Of a stretch of 64,000 nt of DNA, positions 23,031-33,670 are shown piece after piece; the stretch's first letter is position 1, and each line of letters starts with the position of its first letter. The translations under genes and the position numbers were made by a program. A model generated the notes under the pieces. The model had not been told where the DNA came from. It saw only the letters and a program-made list of their open reading frames with translations, and made no database searches. This DNA comes from Buddleja alternifolia (taxonomy: Eukaryota > Streptophyta > Magnoliopsida > Lamiales > Scrophulariaceae), in NCBI GenBank assembly GCA_019426215.1, contig CM033401.1, forward strand, positions 8,065,134 through 8,129,133, in the 5' to 3' direction.

Positions 23031-24180
23031 AGCAATGATGCTAGATCATTAATCGTGCATGATATATATATATATATATATAAATATATATGTTGTGAGC
23101 ATATGTGGACTAACGATTAGGCTAGATCCGTAATCATCGAGGGGGATGGACAGAGCTCGTAAGGGAGTCACCTCCGGGAGAAACCCAACCTTTGTGATGG
23201 GAGACGCCCTGAAGAAAGTTCAATGGGTAGGAACAACCCGTACTGCGTGACTCGTAAAAGCACTGATTTAAAGAAGAGTGTCCAAAAGAGATGCCTCCTT
23301 TGCAATCCCTAAGGTGAAGTGCTTGAGAAGTGTGATGTTAGGTTGGGTATTACCCTTAATGAGACCAAGACGGGAATTTTGCGGGGTAGAGGTCACACGT
23401 ACCAGTGGAGGTTTCACCTAAGTGAGAGTTGCCATACATCGGCCGTGGCTATAGGTTGGGCTAACCCTAGAGACCTAACGAGGATCAAGATTAGAGCGCA
23501 GGGCCTTTAATGCGCTAACCCACTGGAACTGAGACTGATGTCAATACTGTGTGTGGTGTATTGAAGTTTGGTCAAGGGACCTAATTCCAGGCGTAGTCCA
23601 TTATGGCTTCCTCAAATGGAAATCGCTAACACTAAGTGTAGGCTCAAGCCCAGAAGGCTCCTACACCCATTGCATAGTATTTAGTTGCCCCTTTATATGT
23701 ACATATATATCATTTTGAAGTTTTAAACCTTGTGGGAGATTGTTGGAAATTGGAAGTTTTAAATCTTCAAAAATTTTGTCAAAATTCAGTTTTTTAACTT
23801 AAAGCAAATTAATTTTTGAAACCTCCACATTGACCTATTAAAATTGTCATTACTTTGTGTTTTAATTATAAGAGTTACATGTTATATTCTAGCACTATAA
23901 ATAGGTGTTCTAAGGCTAGACAAATGAGATGTTTTCCTCATACAATCTTGCACTTAAAAATGTTAGTTTCATATATACTATTACTTTGGGGCAATGCGAT
24001 AAGGTCTCGTTCACTAGTTTCCTTGTGATCGTGCTCACAAAAGAAGACACTGGCATGGCCTTCTTGGGTTTTAGCTTGGGATGGTGATGAGCCGCCAAGA
24101 CCTGCACGGAGAGGAGACTATCACGATCTTAGGACAGCGTCAAGTGGCGTGACTCCTACAGGCCAGCTGTTTAACTTCTT
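23031..24180 (+). mobile_element. Probable 3' end of an LTR element (untranslated region plus LTR)
   Basis: TGTGGGAGAT at 23731-23740 looks like a polypurine tract and is followed at once by TGTTGGAAATTGG, an LTR-like start. A TATAAATAG box lies at 23896-23904 within the supposed LTR. The GC-richer upstream part (23130-23700) has no long frame. A twofold repeat TTGTGAGCATATGT.GACTA flanks a (TA)n run at 23058-23092. No partner LTR or target duplication was found, and both boundaries are approximate. Confidence 0.45.
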
Positions 24181-24593
24181 TACTATTTACATGTTTCTTA
24201 ATGTTATAATATAAGTTATATCTATACACGATTTATTTGCATCTATATTGCTTATAATTTGAAACTTCTCAATTTTGGTTTTGCACAATAAAATTGAAAT
24301 TATACAACAAGAATAACATGCTAGCTCTAAATCACATTATCGTTTATTTTACACATTATATTGCAGGAGTACACTAAAAGAATTTTTTTTTTTTTTTAAT
24401 AACAATGGAGAAAGAATATAAAGTATTGGTTACAGGGGAACAAAGTTCGATTTTAGCTTGACCACTGGATGGGACCAACGCCCGATATGGACGTACCGAC
24501 AGCCGACGTGAACAACACGATGGCTAGTTACTGGGAGTCGAGTATGGGATGGAAATGGGCAGAACAGAACAACATTTTGAGTAACATTCGGAT

Positions 24594-25862
24594 AGAATTG
24601 GACGGGTAAACCTGGATGACACGTCGCATAAGGAAGACACGCCAGTATGGAAATTTTCATCTAATGGTAAATACTCGTGTAGGAGCGCCTACGAGCAATT
24701 TACTGTCGAGCTAAATTTATCAAATGTGGATTCAAAAGTGAGGAGACGTCTTTGGAATGTGAAAGTCCCGTACCGATGGAAATTTATGTTGTGGCTTACT
24801 CAACATAATAAGCTTTTAACTCGCCACTCTTTGTTTATGCGGGGTATCTCACCAACGGCAATTTGTGAAACTTTTGATGAAATGATAATTCATGCCTTAC
24901 GGGATTGCAACCATGCAACGCGAATGTGGAAGAAATTGGTGCACCCTAGATTACATGAGTCATTTTTCTCCCTGGAAAACCCTGCTTGGTTCGATTGGAA
25001 TCTCAAGACTTCGGCAAACAGGTATGAATAGAGTTCTTTGGGATATCACTTTTACTGAAGCCTTGAATTTTATTTGGCAGGTTCGCAATGACTTAGTACA
25101 TGGAAATGAAGATTGCTTGGACGCAGAGGATATTGATACTATTCGCCATCGGGTGGGGGAAGCTGCTCGGCATCATAACCGTGTAATTGACGGATATGGA
25201 ATTGAAGGAAATGTAATTGATAGCAATGGGAATTGACGGTAATGGAATTGACAGAAATAGAATTGACGTATTGATACACCTACACACTTAGAGTGGTTGC
25301 CACCTGAGCCAGGTATACTTAAAATAAATGTTGACGCTGTTGTGCGTTGGGGGACTACACTCCAAGCCAACGAGGTGAGTGTTGGAGGAGTTATCTGGGA
25401 CCATAATGGTCACTGGATCAAGGGATTTAGCTATTGCATGGATAGGGCCACACCTCTTGAAGCTGAGCTGACAGCTATTTTACATGGGCCCAAGTCGCTC
25501 GGGATTTACCTTTGCAAGATGTGATTATTGAGACGGATAGTAAGGCTACTACAAGCATTCAAGAGGGCACTGCTGCACACCATAATATTGACCTTATCGA
25601 GAAAATAAGGCAACATCTGCATATGGACTGACACGTGAAAATTGTGCATGTTTTGAGAGAGGTCAATCAAGTGGCGGACAAACTCGTCAAAAAGGGGTTC
25701 TCACATACCCTCCAGTTGATACAATCCCCTACTCCGAGTCTTTGGAATAAATTGGAACAAGACCGGAATGGCCTTACATGGCTAAGATGAACAATTACTA
25801 CCCCAAATCTGTCGGGCTAGTTCGTTAGGGTCCCCCTTCTCTTTGTATTAAAAAAAAAAAAC
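24594..25862 (+). pseudogene. LINE (non-LTR) 3' end: zinc-binding region, RNase H-like domain, poly(A)
   Basis: The frame around 24615-25031 has the hallmark of the zinc-binding region after plant LINE reverse transcriptases: VWKFSSNGKYSCRSAYEQF, then PYRWKFMLWL and later an ALRDCNHATRMWKKL stretch (reverse transcriptase zinc-binding family). After frame changes, 25297-25524 and the following bases give an RNase H-like domain (PGILKINVDAVV, later IIETDSKA, then EVNQVADKLVKKG). A poly(A) run at about 25851-25861 marks the 3' end. The 5' part, including endonuclease and reverse transcriptase core, is absent, as is typical of truncated LINE insertions. A short GGAATTGA-type repeat patch lies at 25190-25268. 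Confidence 0.85.
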
Positions 25863-26103
25863 TTATTTATAAACCAAAAGTCGGATAAGAGTTAAGACCC
25901 AGACAAAAACACAACCCTTGATGGGTTTATTCCATGGCATTCAAGTGAATTTGTGAATCGTTGGATATGAACATGATCACGTCATAGGTAAAATAATTGG
26001 ATTCTACATAATGATGTCATTATGTATAATCGGTTTGAAATTGAGTTAATACATACGCGGGAGAATTGGTCCCTTTTCTGCAATATGAATATCATTTCCA
26101 CTT

Positions 26104-26212
26104 CTTAATTCTTTTTTTTTTAAGTTTAAACGTCAGATGTTTCACTATGGATTCTTCCCAAGCATACGCCGAAATTTATTTAATGAAATAATTAACTGTT
26201 CCGTGTTTCTAT
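26104..26212 (+). promoter_or_regulatory. Distal upstream segment of the F-box A2 unit, cut off by a copia insertion
   Basis: This matches 52195-52291 and 58048-58143, which lie upstream of A3 and A4 (shared motifs AGTTTAAACGTC, AAGCATA.GCCGAAATTTATTTAA, GTGTTTCTAT). It ends with TCTAT at 26208-26212. The homology resumes at 29832 with TCTATAACC, so the copia insertion moved this segment about 3.6 kb away from gene A2. Confidence 0.75.
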
Positions 26213-27974
26213 TGTTAGGGATTATGCTCTAAAAATCCAATTGTATGATGCATTTGTTATTAATTTATGAAATTGTTCTTTTACAAGTTATGGGCATACT
26301 TAAAATTATACTATAAGATAGATGTAGTCCATAATTACATATGATAATCCAAATGGAAGTGTTGTTCCATGGGAAAAGACTTTGATTATTTTTTCATATG
26401 TTATTATAAATGGGTTGTAGTCGGTGATAAGAATGAGCGTCTTATCTGCTAAAGACTACAATATACTATTTTTGATGATTTGTCTTAATCATGGGAATAG
26501 GGATTCCAAATGTATAGTATATTCCTGTAAATCAATAAGATTGAAATACTGAACCGGACCAAGCGAATTATTTATTTCTTACTACTATTGAAAATAAATA
26601 ATTTTGTACAATAACTCTTAATCCTATGATTGTCGTGGACTAATGCATCTAGTGTACATCGCTTTGATGTATTTAGAAGTGAGGTTTTCGGTGACCAATA
26701 TACTTTATACATTGGGTAATAACATAAAAATGTGATTGGAAAGGACATTTATAAGGAATTTATAATCTCCATGAGAGATAAGATATATCCCCTATAATGA
26801 ATTTGCCATGTTCAATTTTTCTAAAACTTTGGCCAAAGTGTTTCAAGTGAAGTGTCACTAAAATTATATGAAAAATAGTTTTTCATTTGAAAAATTGATA
26901 AGAAGCAAATTGAGTATTATAGGATAAGATGTGAAGAATAAAATAATAGTAGTATTAATTTTATTTTTTCACGGATATTTAATAGAAGAGTTAATGAAAT
27001 ATTTCTTTACGAAAGAATGAGAACTCAAAAATAAATTAAAGTTAATTTTAGAGTGCAACAATATTTATTTAGTGGAATTAGATATTGTTAAGTGATATTA
27101 AATATTATCATGTGATGATAATTTGATTTAATCTACTTGGAGCTAAAATTAATTTTCCCTAAGGTCCCTTCGCAAACCTCAAATTGAAACTCTACGAATA
27201 AATACTAAAAAAAATCCATTAGATGGATAAGTTTGAACTTAGATGAAAAATTAATGTGGGAAATATGTTTGGAAAAAGATATTCAATTAAATATTGATTT
27301 AATTTAAAAAAAAAATTGACGCGTGAACAGTAACATCGTGTACTGTTCACGCGCCAAAGCTAAATCTGGTGCCAGACGGCTGGCACCAGCTTCAATTTTT
27401 GGGTTTCTCTTTTCACCCCACTTTAAAACCCCACTTGATTTTTTAAAAAATCTAATTTCATCTTTTTTCACCCTATATAAAGGGGTGCCATTTACAAGTT
27501 CAAACACACCACACAAAAACGAAAGCAAGTAGTTCTTGTATATTTTTACGAGAGCAAGCTAGCTTTTAAGAAAATAAAATTCGTCTTACGGAGTTTTATT
27601 TTAGTAGTATTTTTGGAGCCCACACTCCCGAGTTTGTTGAGGCATTGCGAAGAAGGCTTTGCGGTGAACGAGTTCTTCTTCTACCGGCAAGTTCCAATCT
27701 TCGGGGTAAGGTTTGTTTTCTTCATTTTCAATTATTATTGTTTTATAGTTATTCAATTATTGATTTTAATTAAAGTGTTTAATTATGTAGTCTTTTAATT
27801 GTTAGCTATAGATAGGCAATAATAATTATTAATTAAAATGTTTAATTAATTTCTTTAAGCCATAGTATGTATGCTTTATTTTTTGATGTCATGCATGTAC
27901 GCATAAGAGCTAAGTCTCTATTTTAATTCCGCTGCGTACCAATTTGGGTTCGATTTTGAATCGATTTCCCAACA
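26213..27974 (+). repeat. 5' LTR, 1762 bp
   Basis: Starts TGTTAGGGATTATGC and ends GATTTCCCAACA. It has a clear TATATAAA box at 27474-27481. The last part (about 27361-27974) is repeated at 29218-29831. Reverse-complement homology to 9969-13095 covers its whole length. Confidence 0.92.
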
Positions 27975-28279
27975 ACTGGTATCAGAGCTAGGCTCTTGAT
28001 ACGTACATGTGAGATATATTGGTATGATGACATGTTATTTATTTTAGAATTTTGATTCTAGCTTTAGACATGTATCGGTTATTATGATATAAGCATTCTC
28101 GTATGATTGCATCACTTGTTTAAATTGTTTAAAGAACATGAATGCATGTTTATTTTTTTTATTCAACATGATAAATATGATATGATCAATTGTGTTATTT
28201 AAATTGTTTAAATAAATGTTGGATATCTAATATTCCACCTAAATATAGTTGTAGTGTTATATTGTGCTATTAAATTAAT

Positions 28280-28431
28280 CTAGTTAATTCTGTCTAGGAG
28301 ATTGGGTTTTAAGCGCGACCGTTGTGACGCCTCCAATGTTTCCTGGGAATTAAATCTAGTTAATTCTGTCTAGGAGATTGGGTTTTAAGCGCGACCATTG
28401 TGACGCCTCCAATCTTTCCTAGGAATTAAAT
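28280..28431 (+). repeat. 76-bp tandem duplication inside an LTR-derived leader segment
   Basis: Units 28280-28355 and 28356-28431 both start CTAGTTAATTCTGTC and carry AAGCGCGACC and GACGCCTCCAAT. They match the opposite strand of 1560-1640 in the 505-bp copia LTR. The wider segment 28240-28500 is that LTR's 3' part; it ends CCACAAACAAGTGATATCA, a decayed LTR end plus primer-site relic. Confidence 0.8.
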
Positions 28432-29050
28432 CCAGTGTGATTTTCTAGTACAATATTAACTCTCTATTTTTTATGGAATATCACTTTGAGTTCCACAAAC
28501 AAGTGATATCATTATGTTTAAAATCCACAAGTTTTTTTTTAAAATATCAAGTGGGAGTGAGATTCAAGAGTTGAATTCTCATGGCCTCCATTACTGATCT
28601 AACGGTATAGCGAGTGAATATTATTCCCTGAGGAAGGTATTCGCTCAAGGTTACAAGATTAGATCCTTGATGGGTAGATTGAAGTATCCATAAACGAGTG
28701 CGATCACGCTGCCGTGGAGTATCTAGAATATCATATGAATATCTAAGTAATGGTGTACACTTGTTTAGGAAAACATATTAGCCTCCCCGAGGAGCTCTGT
28801 TATGTCATCCAAAAGGTTGAAAATTAATATGGTGGATTAATGATGTTTAGTAAGAGTTACAAGATAAAAACATATTAACTGAGAAATGTTCTCGCCTAAA
28901 TTTTTTATATTTTTCGGTCCTGCCGCCAGGAAGGAAAATGTATAAAGATAGGTTATCATTGCATGTACAAAATTATGGTTATGTGAATATTTTTGTTCAT
29001 TTGCTAAAAGTTTTGACTCATAACTTCTTGTAAATTTTACAGTTTTCATA

Positions 29051-29217
29051 ATGGCATCTATGAGTCCTCTGCAATCTATCCTTAAAGAAAATAAGTTACT
29101 AGGACCTAACTATGCCGAGTGGAAAATGAATCTTGAAATTGTGCTAACTCATGATGAGCACAAGTTTGTTCTTGGAGAACCATGTCCTCCAGTTCCTGCT
29201 ACTAATGCATCACAAGC
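29051..29217 (+). pseudogene. N-terminal gag fragment of the copia element
   Basis: The frame opens with ATGGCATCTATGAGTCC about 1.06 kb after the primer site. It has the copia gag start pattern: PLQSILKENKLLGPNYAEWK, then VLTHDEHKFVLGEPCPP. After about 55 residues it runs into the 3' LTR piece at 29218, so the frame ends in LTR-derived codons at 29299. The rest of gag and all of pol are deleted. Confidence 0.85.
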
Positions 29218-29831
29218 TAAATCTGTTGCCAGATGGCTGGCACCAGCTTCAATTTTTGGGTTTCTCTTTTCACCCCACTATAAACCCCACTTGATTTAAA
29301 AAAAAAATCTAATTTCATCTTTTTTCACCCTATATAAAGGGGTGCCATTTACAAGTTCAAACACACCACACAAAAACGAAAGCAAGTAGTTCTTGTATAT
29401 TTTTACGAGAGCAAGCTAGCTTTTAAGAAAATAAAATTCCTCTTACGGAGTTTTATTTCAGTAGTATTTTTGGAGCCCACACTCCCGAGTTTGTTGAGGC
29501 ATTGCGAAGAAGGCTTTGCGGTGAACGAGTTCTTCTTCTACTGGCAAGTTCCAATCTTCGGTGTAAGGTTTGTTTTCTTCATTTTCAATTATTATTGTTT
29601 TATAGTTATTCAATTATTGATTTTAATTAAAGTGTTTAATTATGTAGTCTTTTAATTGTTAGCTATAGACAGGCAATAATAATTATTAATTAAAGTGTTT
29701 AATTAATTTTTTTAAGCCATAGTATGTATGCTTTATTTTTTGATGTCATGCATGTACGCATAAGAGCTAAGTCTCTATTTTAATTCCGCTGCGTATCAAT
29801 TTGGGTTCGATTTTGAATCGATTTCCCAACA
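29218..29831 (+). repeat. Partial 3' LTR carrying a TATA box
   Basis: Nearly identical to 27361-27974. It keeps TATATAAA at 29331-29338 and the LTR end CCCAACA. It points toward F-box gene A2, whose start codon lies about 660 bp beyond its right end. Confidence 0.92.
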
Positions 29832-29939
29832 TCTATAACCTTTTATAAGTTTTATTTCAGGGAAGTTAAAGCACCTCTGATTCTGAACTCTAAAAAAGTT
29901 CAATCTTCAAATCACTAGCGTGTGTACATATTATCATTT

Positions 29940-30140
29940 TTTTTTAAATTGAAGAGGAAAGGGATACCCTACATATCTAGTCTGATAAACCTTGGTTGAT
30001 AGTCATAATCATGAGTCATAAATATTCTAATCTGGCTCCATAAAGGAGGGAGAGCCACAACTTGTGGCAGTCTGGATTCGAGCACAGGACCTCTCACATA
30101 AAGTGGGAGGTGGATACCACAAGACCAACAAGTTTTGGTT
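29940..30140 (-). mobile_element. tRNA-derived SINE with 14-bp target duplication
   Basis: On the minus strand it starts near 30140 and has a box A-like TGTGGTATCC (30111-30120 as complement) and a box B-like TGCTCGAATCC (30070-30082 as complement), spaced as in tRNA-type RNA polymerase III promoters. It ends in an A-rich tail (poly-T at 29937-29945 on the + strand). ACATATTATCATTT flanks it at 29926-29939 and 30141-30154. The corresponding place upstream of A4 (about 58225-58240) holds this sequence without the SINE. Confidence 0.8.
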
Positions 30141-30490
30141 ACATATTATCATTTAAGCATCGTGTACTTGTACTTATTATATATACTAATATTTTATATA
30201 ATTTTATATTTAATTATTGCCTATATATAATTCTAGAATTCTCGGTATACAATTTTTATGTAGAGTCCTTGCAATCCTTCTGCAATTACATGTGTACTTT
30301 TATTATAGAGTTCTAATGTAATTATACACCTTATTAATATAGATATGTATAACTTTTTTTTTATTATATGACTGTTTTGTCATTCAAAAGGTGAATTATA
30401 TATGGATATATATTATTTCTAATTGTCTATCAAGCTTTTATAACATAAGAATAGATATACAATAGAAGCCTCAATCCTTAGAAAAGAATA
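30141..30490 (+). promoter_or_regulatory. Proximal upstream region of F-box gene A2
   Basis: The last 130 bp match 241-369 upstream of A1. A TATA-like TTTTATAAC lies at 30436-30444, and the leader motif TCAATCCTTAGAAAAGA directly precedes the start. The first upstream ATG found in A1, A3 and A4 (MMN) is ATA here, so the start is the second Met codon. Distal sequence has been replaced by a SINE and a copia LTR. Confidence 0.6.
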
Positions 30491-31630
30491 ATGAACTCCA
30501 AGAGATCATCGTCCCCAAAATCAGCCGCTATAATCAGCGGCAATGAAGATTTACTTATTGAACTCCTCTCCTTCTTCCCCGCAAGTACCCTAATTAGATT
30601 CCAATTAGTAAGCAAACAGTGGCACTCTCTCATCTCCGCCCCGTCCTTCCGTCGACTCCACACTCTCCGGCACTGCCACCGCAAACCGCAACCCTCCTTC
30701 ATCCTCCGTCCCACCTTCCCTTCCACCACATCACATGAATTCTTTTATTTTCGCCCCACCATAAAAAAGTTAATCCCATTCAGTTTCAGATTCCCCTCGG
30801 TGAAAATCTTGCAATCTTGCAACGGACTATTATTGCTCGAGACCAAAAACACCCAATATGGCCGCAAAATCTACTATATTTGCAACCCCACCACAATGCA
30901 GTACAGGAACGTGATGATAGGAAGAACTTCTTGTGAACGGCTTTGCTTAGTTTTTGATCCTTCGAAATCACCTCATTACAAGGTTATCCGCTTTATGACA
31001 AAGGGAACAGCTCGTCCAGGGAGAGAGTATACCATTGATGTGTATGAATCCGAGACTCACACATGGAATAACTGGGGGAAGCGTCGTCTTACTAACTGGC
31101 GATTCAACAATGCGGTTTACTGGAATGGTGGGATGTATTTCATCAGACCTGGTGGCAACTCGTATTGTTTCTATCTCCAAGAGATAGCAGGCGTTGATGA
31201 ACGGATTGATAGACCTCCTTGGACTTGCTGTAAAGGGATGCGACAGAATTACGCTATGGAATCAAATGGACATTTGCATTCTATATCGCTGTCGGTCCTT
31301 CCAGATAAGAACTATTTATCTGTATTCGAGATGAATAAAGAGGATCGTAGTTGGTTTATGAAGTATCGTGTTGATATTAATCCTATTGCACATCTGTTTG
31401 CTGTTAAGTTTCCCGTAGTTGGCTCTGTTTTAGGTATTGTTAGAGGAGACAGGGAAGAAGACTCGACGTTTTTGTTTCATGAGCCTGGAAAGATAATACT
31501 TTACAGGTTTTACGAAGAGAGTTTTGAGGTGTTAGTTGATTTTACAACAGAAGATTATTATGAGGAGGGTCGAGTTCAATTTGATTTCAATGATGTCTAC
31601 CAGTTCATTGAGACCCTTGCTCCTGTTTGA
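30491..31630 (+). CDS. F-box protein A2 (At5g07610-like), intact, 379 aa
   Basis: An intact intronless gene. An N-terminal F-box (about residues 18-60) shows the pattern DLLIELLSFFPASTLIRFQL then VSKQWHSLI, the SKP1-binding module; after it comes SAPSFRRLHTLRH. A central and C-terminal F-box-associated region (about 100-350) has ILQSCNGLLLLE, YYICNPTTMQYRN, VFDPSKSPHYKVI, YESETHTWNNWGK and YWNGGMYFI, typical of plant F-box proteins. Expected role: substrate receptor of an SCF E3 ubiquitin ligase; the target is unknown. Length fits the family (about 370-400 aa). It forms a tail-to-tail pair with B1. A copia LTR and a SINE lie within its upstream region and may alter expression. Nearest relative in the window is A1, then A4 and A3. 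Confidence 0.93.
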   Translation: MNSKRSSSPKSAAIISGNEDLLIELLSFFPASTLIRFQLVSKQWHSLISAPSFRRLHTLRHCHRKPQPSFILRPTFPSTTSHEFFYFRPTIKKLIPFSFRFPSVKILQSCNGLLLLETKNTQYGRKIYYICNPTTMQYRNVMIGRTSCERLCLVFDPSKSPHYKVIRFMTKGTARPGREYTIDVYESETHTWNNWGKRRLTNWRFNNAVYWNGGMYFIRPGGNSYCFYLQEIAGVDERIDRPPWTCCKGMRQNYAMESNGHLHSISLSVLPDKNYLSVFEMNKEDRSWFMKYRVDINPIAHLFAVKFPVVGSVLGIVRGDREEDSTFLFHEPGKIILYRFYEESFEVLVDFTTEDYYEEGRVQFDFNDVYQFIETLAPV

Positions 31631-32214
31631 TCTCTTTTTACTTGGTTGGATTTGTTAATGTTCATTGTGCATTTCAATATAATTAGGTTTGACAATGAAA
31701 TTTATTCCTGTAATTTGGAGTTAATTGTATGAAAGTTTTTATAGAGTCATATAGATTTCGTAAAAGCAATATTCTATTATTTTTCTGATATTAGGAATTG
31801 TTTGAGGGCTAATCTGAAACTCCGTTTTTTGTTCTTTGTCAATTGTGGTTAGTAATACTAATATATAACTCTTTTCCACCATATTATCATGTTATTTGTC
31901 TTTGTTGTTCTCTGCTGGAAAAAATCGGAAAAACAAAATAAAAGTAACGTTATATATCACACTGTTTTCAAGCCATCTATTTAACTAGACAAACCTAGTT
32001 AAAAACCTAGTACACATGCATAATGAGCAATAACTAGACACACCTAGTTAAAAACCTAAATAAAAGTAACATTATATATCACACTGTTATCACACTGATT
32101 TTGGCAAGAGGAAGAAGGGGTACATGATCCATCTATATAACTAGGCAAACCTAGTACACATGCATAATGAGCAATAACAATTGCAATCGGCATTACTAAT
32201 AACTTAAAAACAGA
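31631..32214. other. Shared 3' intergenic region of the A2/B1 pair
   Basis: The first part (TTGGATTTGTTAATGTTCAT, then CAATATAATTAGG) recurs after A3 (53590-53640) and A4 (59470-59520). The later part (GGAAAAACAAAATAAAAGTAACG, TTTTGGCAAGAGGA.GAAGGGGTACATGATCC) recurs between A3 and B3 (53870-53965). Within it TAACTAGACA.ACCTAGTTAAAAACCTA is repeated (31982-32062). It probably holds the polyadenylation signals of both genes. Confidence 0.65.
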
Positions 32215-33360
32215 TCAAACAGGCGCAAGAGTCTCGATGAATTGGTGAGCATCTTCGGATTCGAATAGCAATAGACCCTCCTCATAATATTCCTCTCTAC
32301 TAAAATCAATTAACACCTCAGAAGTATCACTTTTGTATAACTGATGAACCATTATCTTGCCCGGCACATGAAACAGCAAAGCAGAGTGTTTTCCTGCAAA
32401 CTCTCCTTTGATCGTACCAAGAATACTGATATTCGGGACATTCTTCTCAAGAAAAGTAACTGGGGTTGGATCGAATTTAACACGGCACATCCTAGACCAA
32501 GAATTGGTAAGCATCCGGTATAAAAATAAATTGTTCTTATCTGGGTGCAAAGATAGAATTGCACAACACATACGTCCATTTGATTCAAATACACATTCCT
32601 TTCTTATTCCTGGAAACTGAATCGTGGGAGGTTTATAAATGCTGTATTCGCCGCCACATTGGGGAGTACTGAAGCAAAACAGCGTGGCCTGAGGTTGTTG
32701 AATCCAATAAATGGATTTATACCAGTAAAGACCACTGCCAGAAATAGAAAGGTGCCACCAACGCTTCCATTCGTGTGTTCTCGAGTTATATACTGCAACG
32801 CCATATCCACGATCGGGCTTAGATCTCGATCTCAAACAATATACCATGTAATGGTTTGATTTCGATGGATCAAATTTTAGGCAAAACCCTAAAATATTTT
32901 TCCTACTTCGATAGCTAATGTCGAGCGACAAATTTCTTGATTTCATCGTCGTCGGATTGAAAACATAGTAATCTTTGGGACTATGAGGGATATCTGAATC
33001 TCCGCACTCAAGCAATAACAGTCCGTTACAAGATTGCAAGATGTTTATGTTACCGAAATTATTAAAATAGAAGGGGACTAATTTTGTAATGCTAGGTTGG
33101 AAGTAAAAGAATTGTGATGTTGTGGCACGAAGGAGGAACGAAGGCTGAGGTTGGCGCCAGCGGCGGCGGAAGTGGCGGAAGGTGTGGCGGCGAGTGAAGA
33201 ATTCGTTGAATATGAGAGATTGCCAGTGTTTGCTCACGGATTGAAATCTAATAAGGGATTTTGAAGGGATAAGGATGAGGATTTCCGTCAACACGTCGTA
33301 GTTTCCGGCAACTATAGCCGCCGGCGATATTGGGGAAGAGGAGGATATATTGCAATCCAT
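32215..33360 (-). CDS. F-box protein B1 (At5g07610-like), intact, 381 aa
   Basis: An intact intronless minus-strand gene. The F-box (about residues 19-55) reads YDVLTEILILIPSKSLIRFQ followed by SVSKHWQSLI. The associated region has ILQSCNGLLLLE, YYVFNPTTMKSRN, KFDPSKSNHYMVY, YNSRTHEWKRWW and YWYKSIYWI, then a C-terminal part ending ETLAPV as in A2. It differs clearly from type A, with a more basic stretch after the F-box (RRHTFRHFRRRWRQ). Role inferred as substrate receptor of an SCF ubiquitin ligase. It converges with A2; related broken copies are B2 (42050-43221) and B3 (54053-55720). Confidence 0.93.
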   Translation of the reverse strand: MDCNISSSSPISPAAIVAGNYDVLTEILILIPSKSLIRFQSVSKHWQSLIFNEFFTRRHTFRHFRRRWRQPQPSFLLRATTSQFFYFQPSITKLVPFYFNNFGNINILQSCNGLLLLECGDSDIPHSPKDYYVFNPTTMKSRNLSLDISYRSRKNILGFCLKFDPSKSNHYMVYCLRSRSKPDRGYGVAVYNSRTHEWKRWWHLSISGSGLYWYKSIYWIQQPQATLFCFSTPQCGGEYSIYKPPTIQFPGIRKECVFESNGRMCCAILSLHPDKNNLFLYRMLTNSWSRMCRVKFDPTPVTFLEKNVPNISILGTIKGEFAGKHSALLFHVPGKIMVHQLYKSDTSEVLIDFSREEYYEEGLLLFESEDAHQFIETLAPV

Positions 33361-33522
33361 ATTCCCTTCTGTTACAATCTATAAGATGCCCTAATTGTTA
33401 AGTATTATATAAGTTGGGCTGTATATGTTCGAATTTTGATTTTTGCCCTTATAACTTATTTAGATTTTTTTTTTGGTATAAATAAAGACGTTGCGTTACA
33501 AACTAGTAACTACATATCTGTC

Positions 33523-33670
33523 TAGGGGTGATTGCAATTCGGTTTTGCCATTTTTTTTTATTAATTTCAAATCAAATTGCCAAGTGCGTTTGGTGGAAAT
33601 AAAATTTGAAATTGCGGTTTTGTAAATCAAAAGGACTATGCGGTTTTGTGCGGTTCGGTACAGTTTGGCG
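33523..33670. mobile_element. hAT-like terminal segment (left)
   Basis: Starts TAGGGGTGATTGCAATTCGG, the kind of end seen in plant non-autonomous hAT elements, followed by GCGGTTTTG / GCGGTTCGGT repeats. A similar end in opposite orientation (TGCTCACCCCTA) closes at 41382. Whether the two are ends of one element is uncertain. The flanks TACATATCTG and TACATATCAC are only partly alike. Confidence 0.5.

Larger units (their letters stand above)
26213..29831 (+). mobile_element. Internally deleted Ty1/copia element with TCTAT target duplication
   Basis: It begins with a full LTR (26213-27974), then primer site TGGTATCAGAGC (27977-27988, initiator tRNA-Met type), a leader of about 1.06 kb, the first 167 bp of gag, and then directly the right-hand part of the 3' LTR (29218-29831). 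Pol and the first part of the 3' LTR are deleted. TCTAT flanks it at 26208-26212 and 29832-29836. Comparison with the uninterrupted sequence at 58131-58145 shows the empty site. It is the same family as the minus-strand remnant at 8441-13095. Confidence 0.93.

Noticed and set aside
23130..23700. Possible gene in a GC-richer block (frame 23319-23510)
   Set aside because: Short frame without recognisable motif or splice structure. It lies just upstream of a polypurine tract and LTR-like start, so untranslated element DNA is more likely.
30030..30140. Possible tRNA gene
   Set aside because: The box A and box B-like motifs belong to a SINE with poly(A) tail and target duplication. A proper cloverleaf is not apparent.
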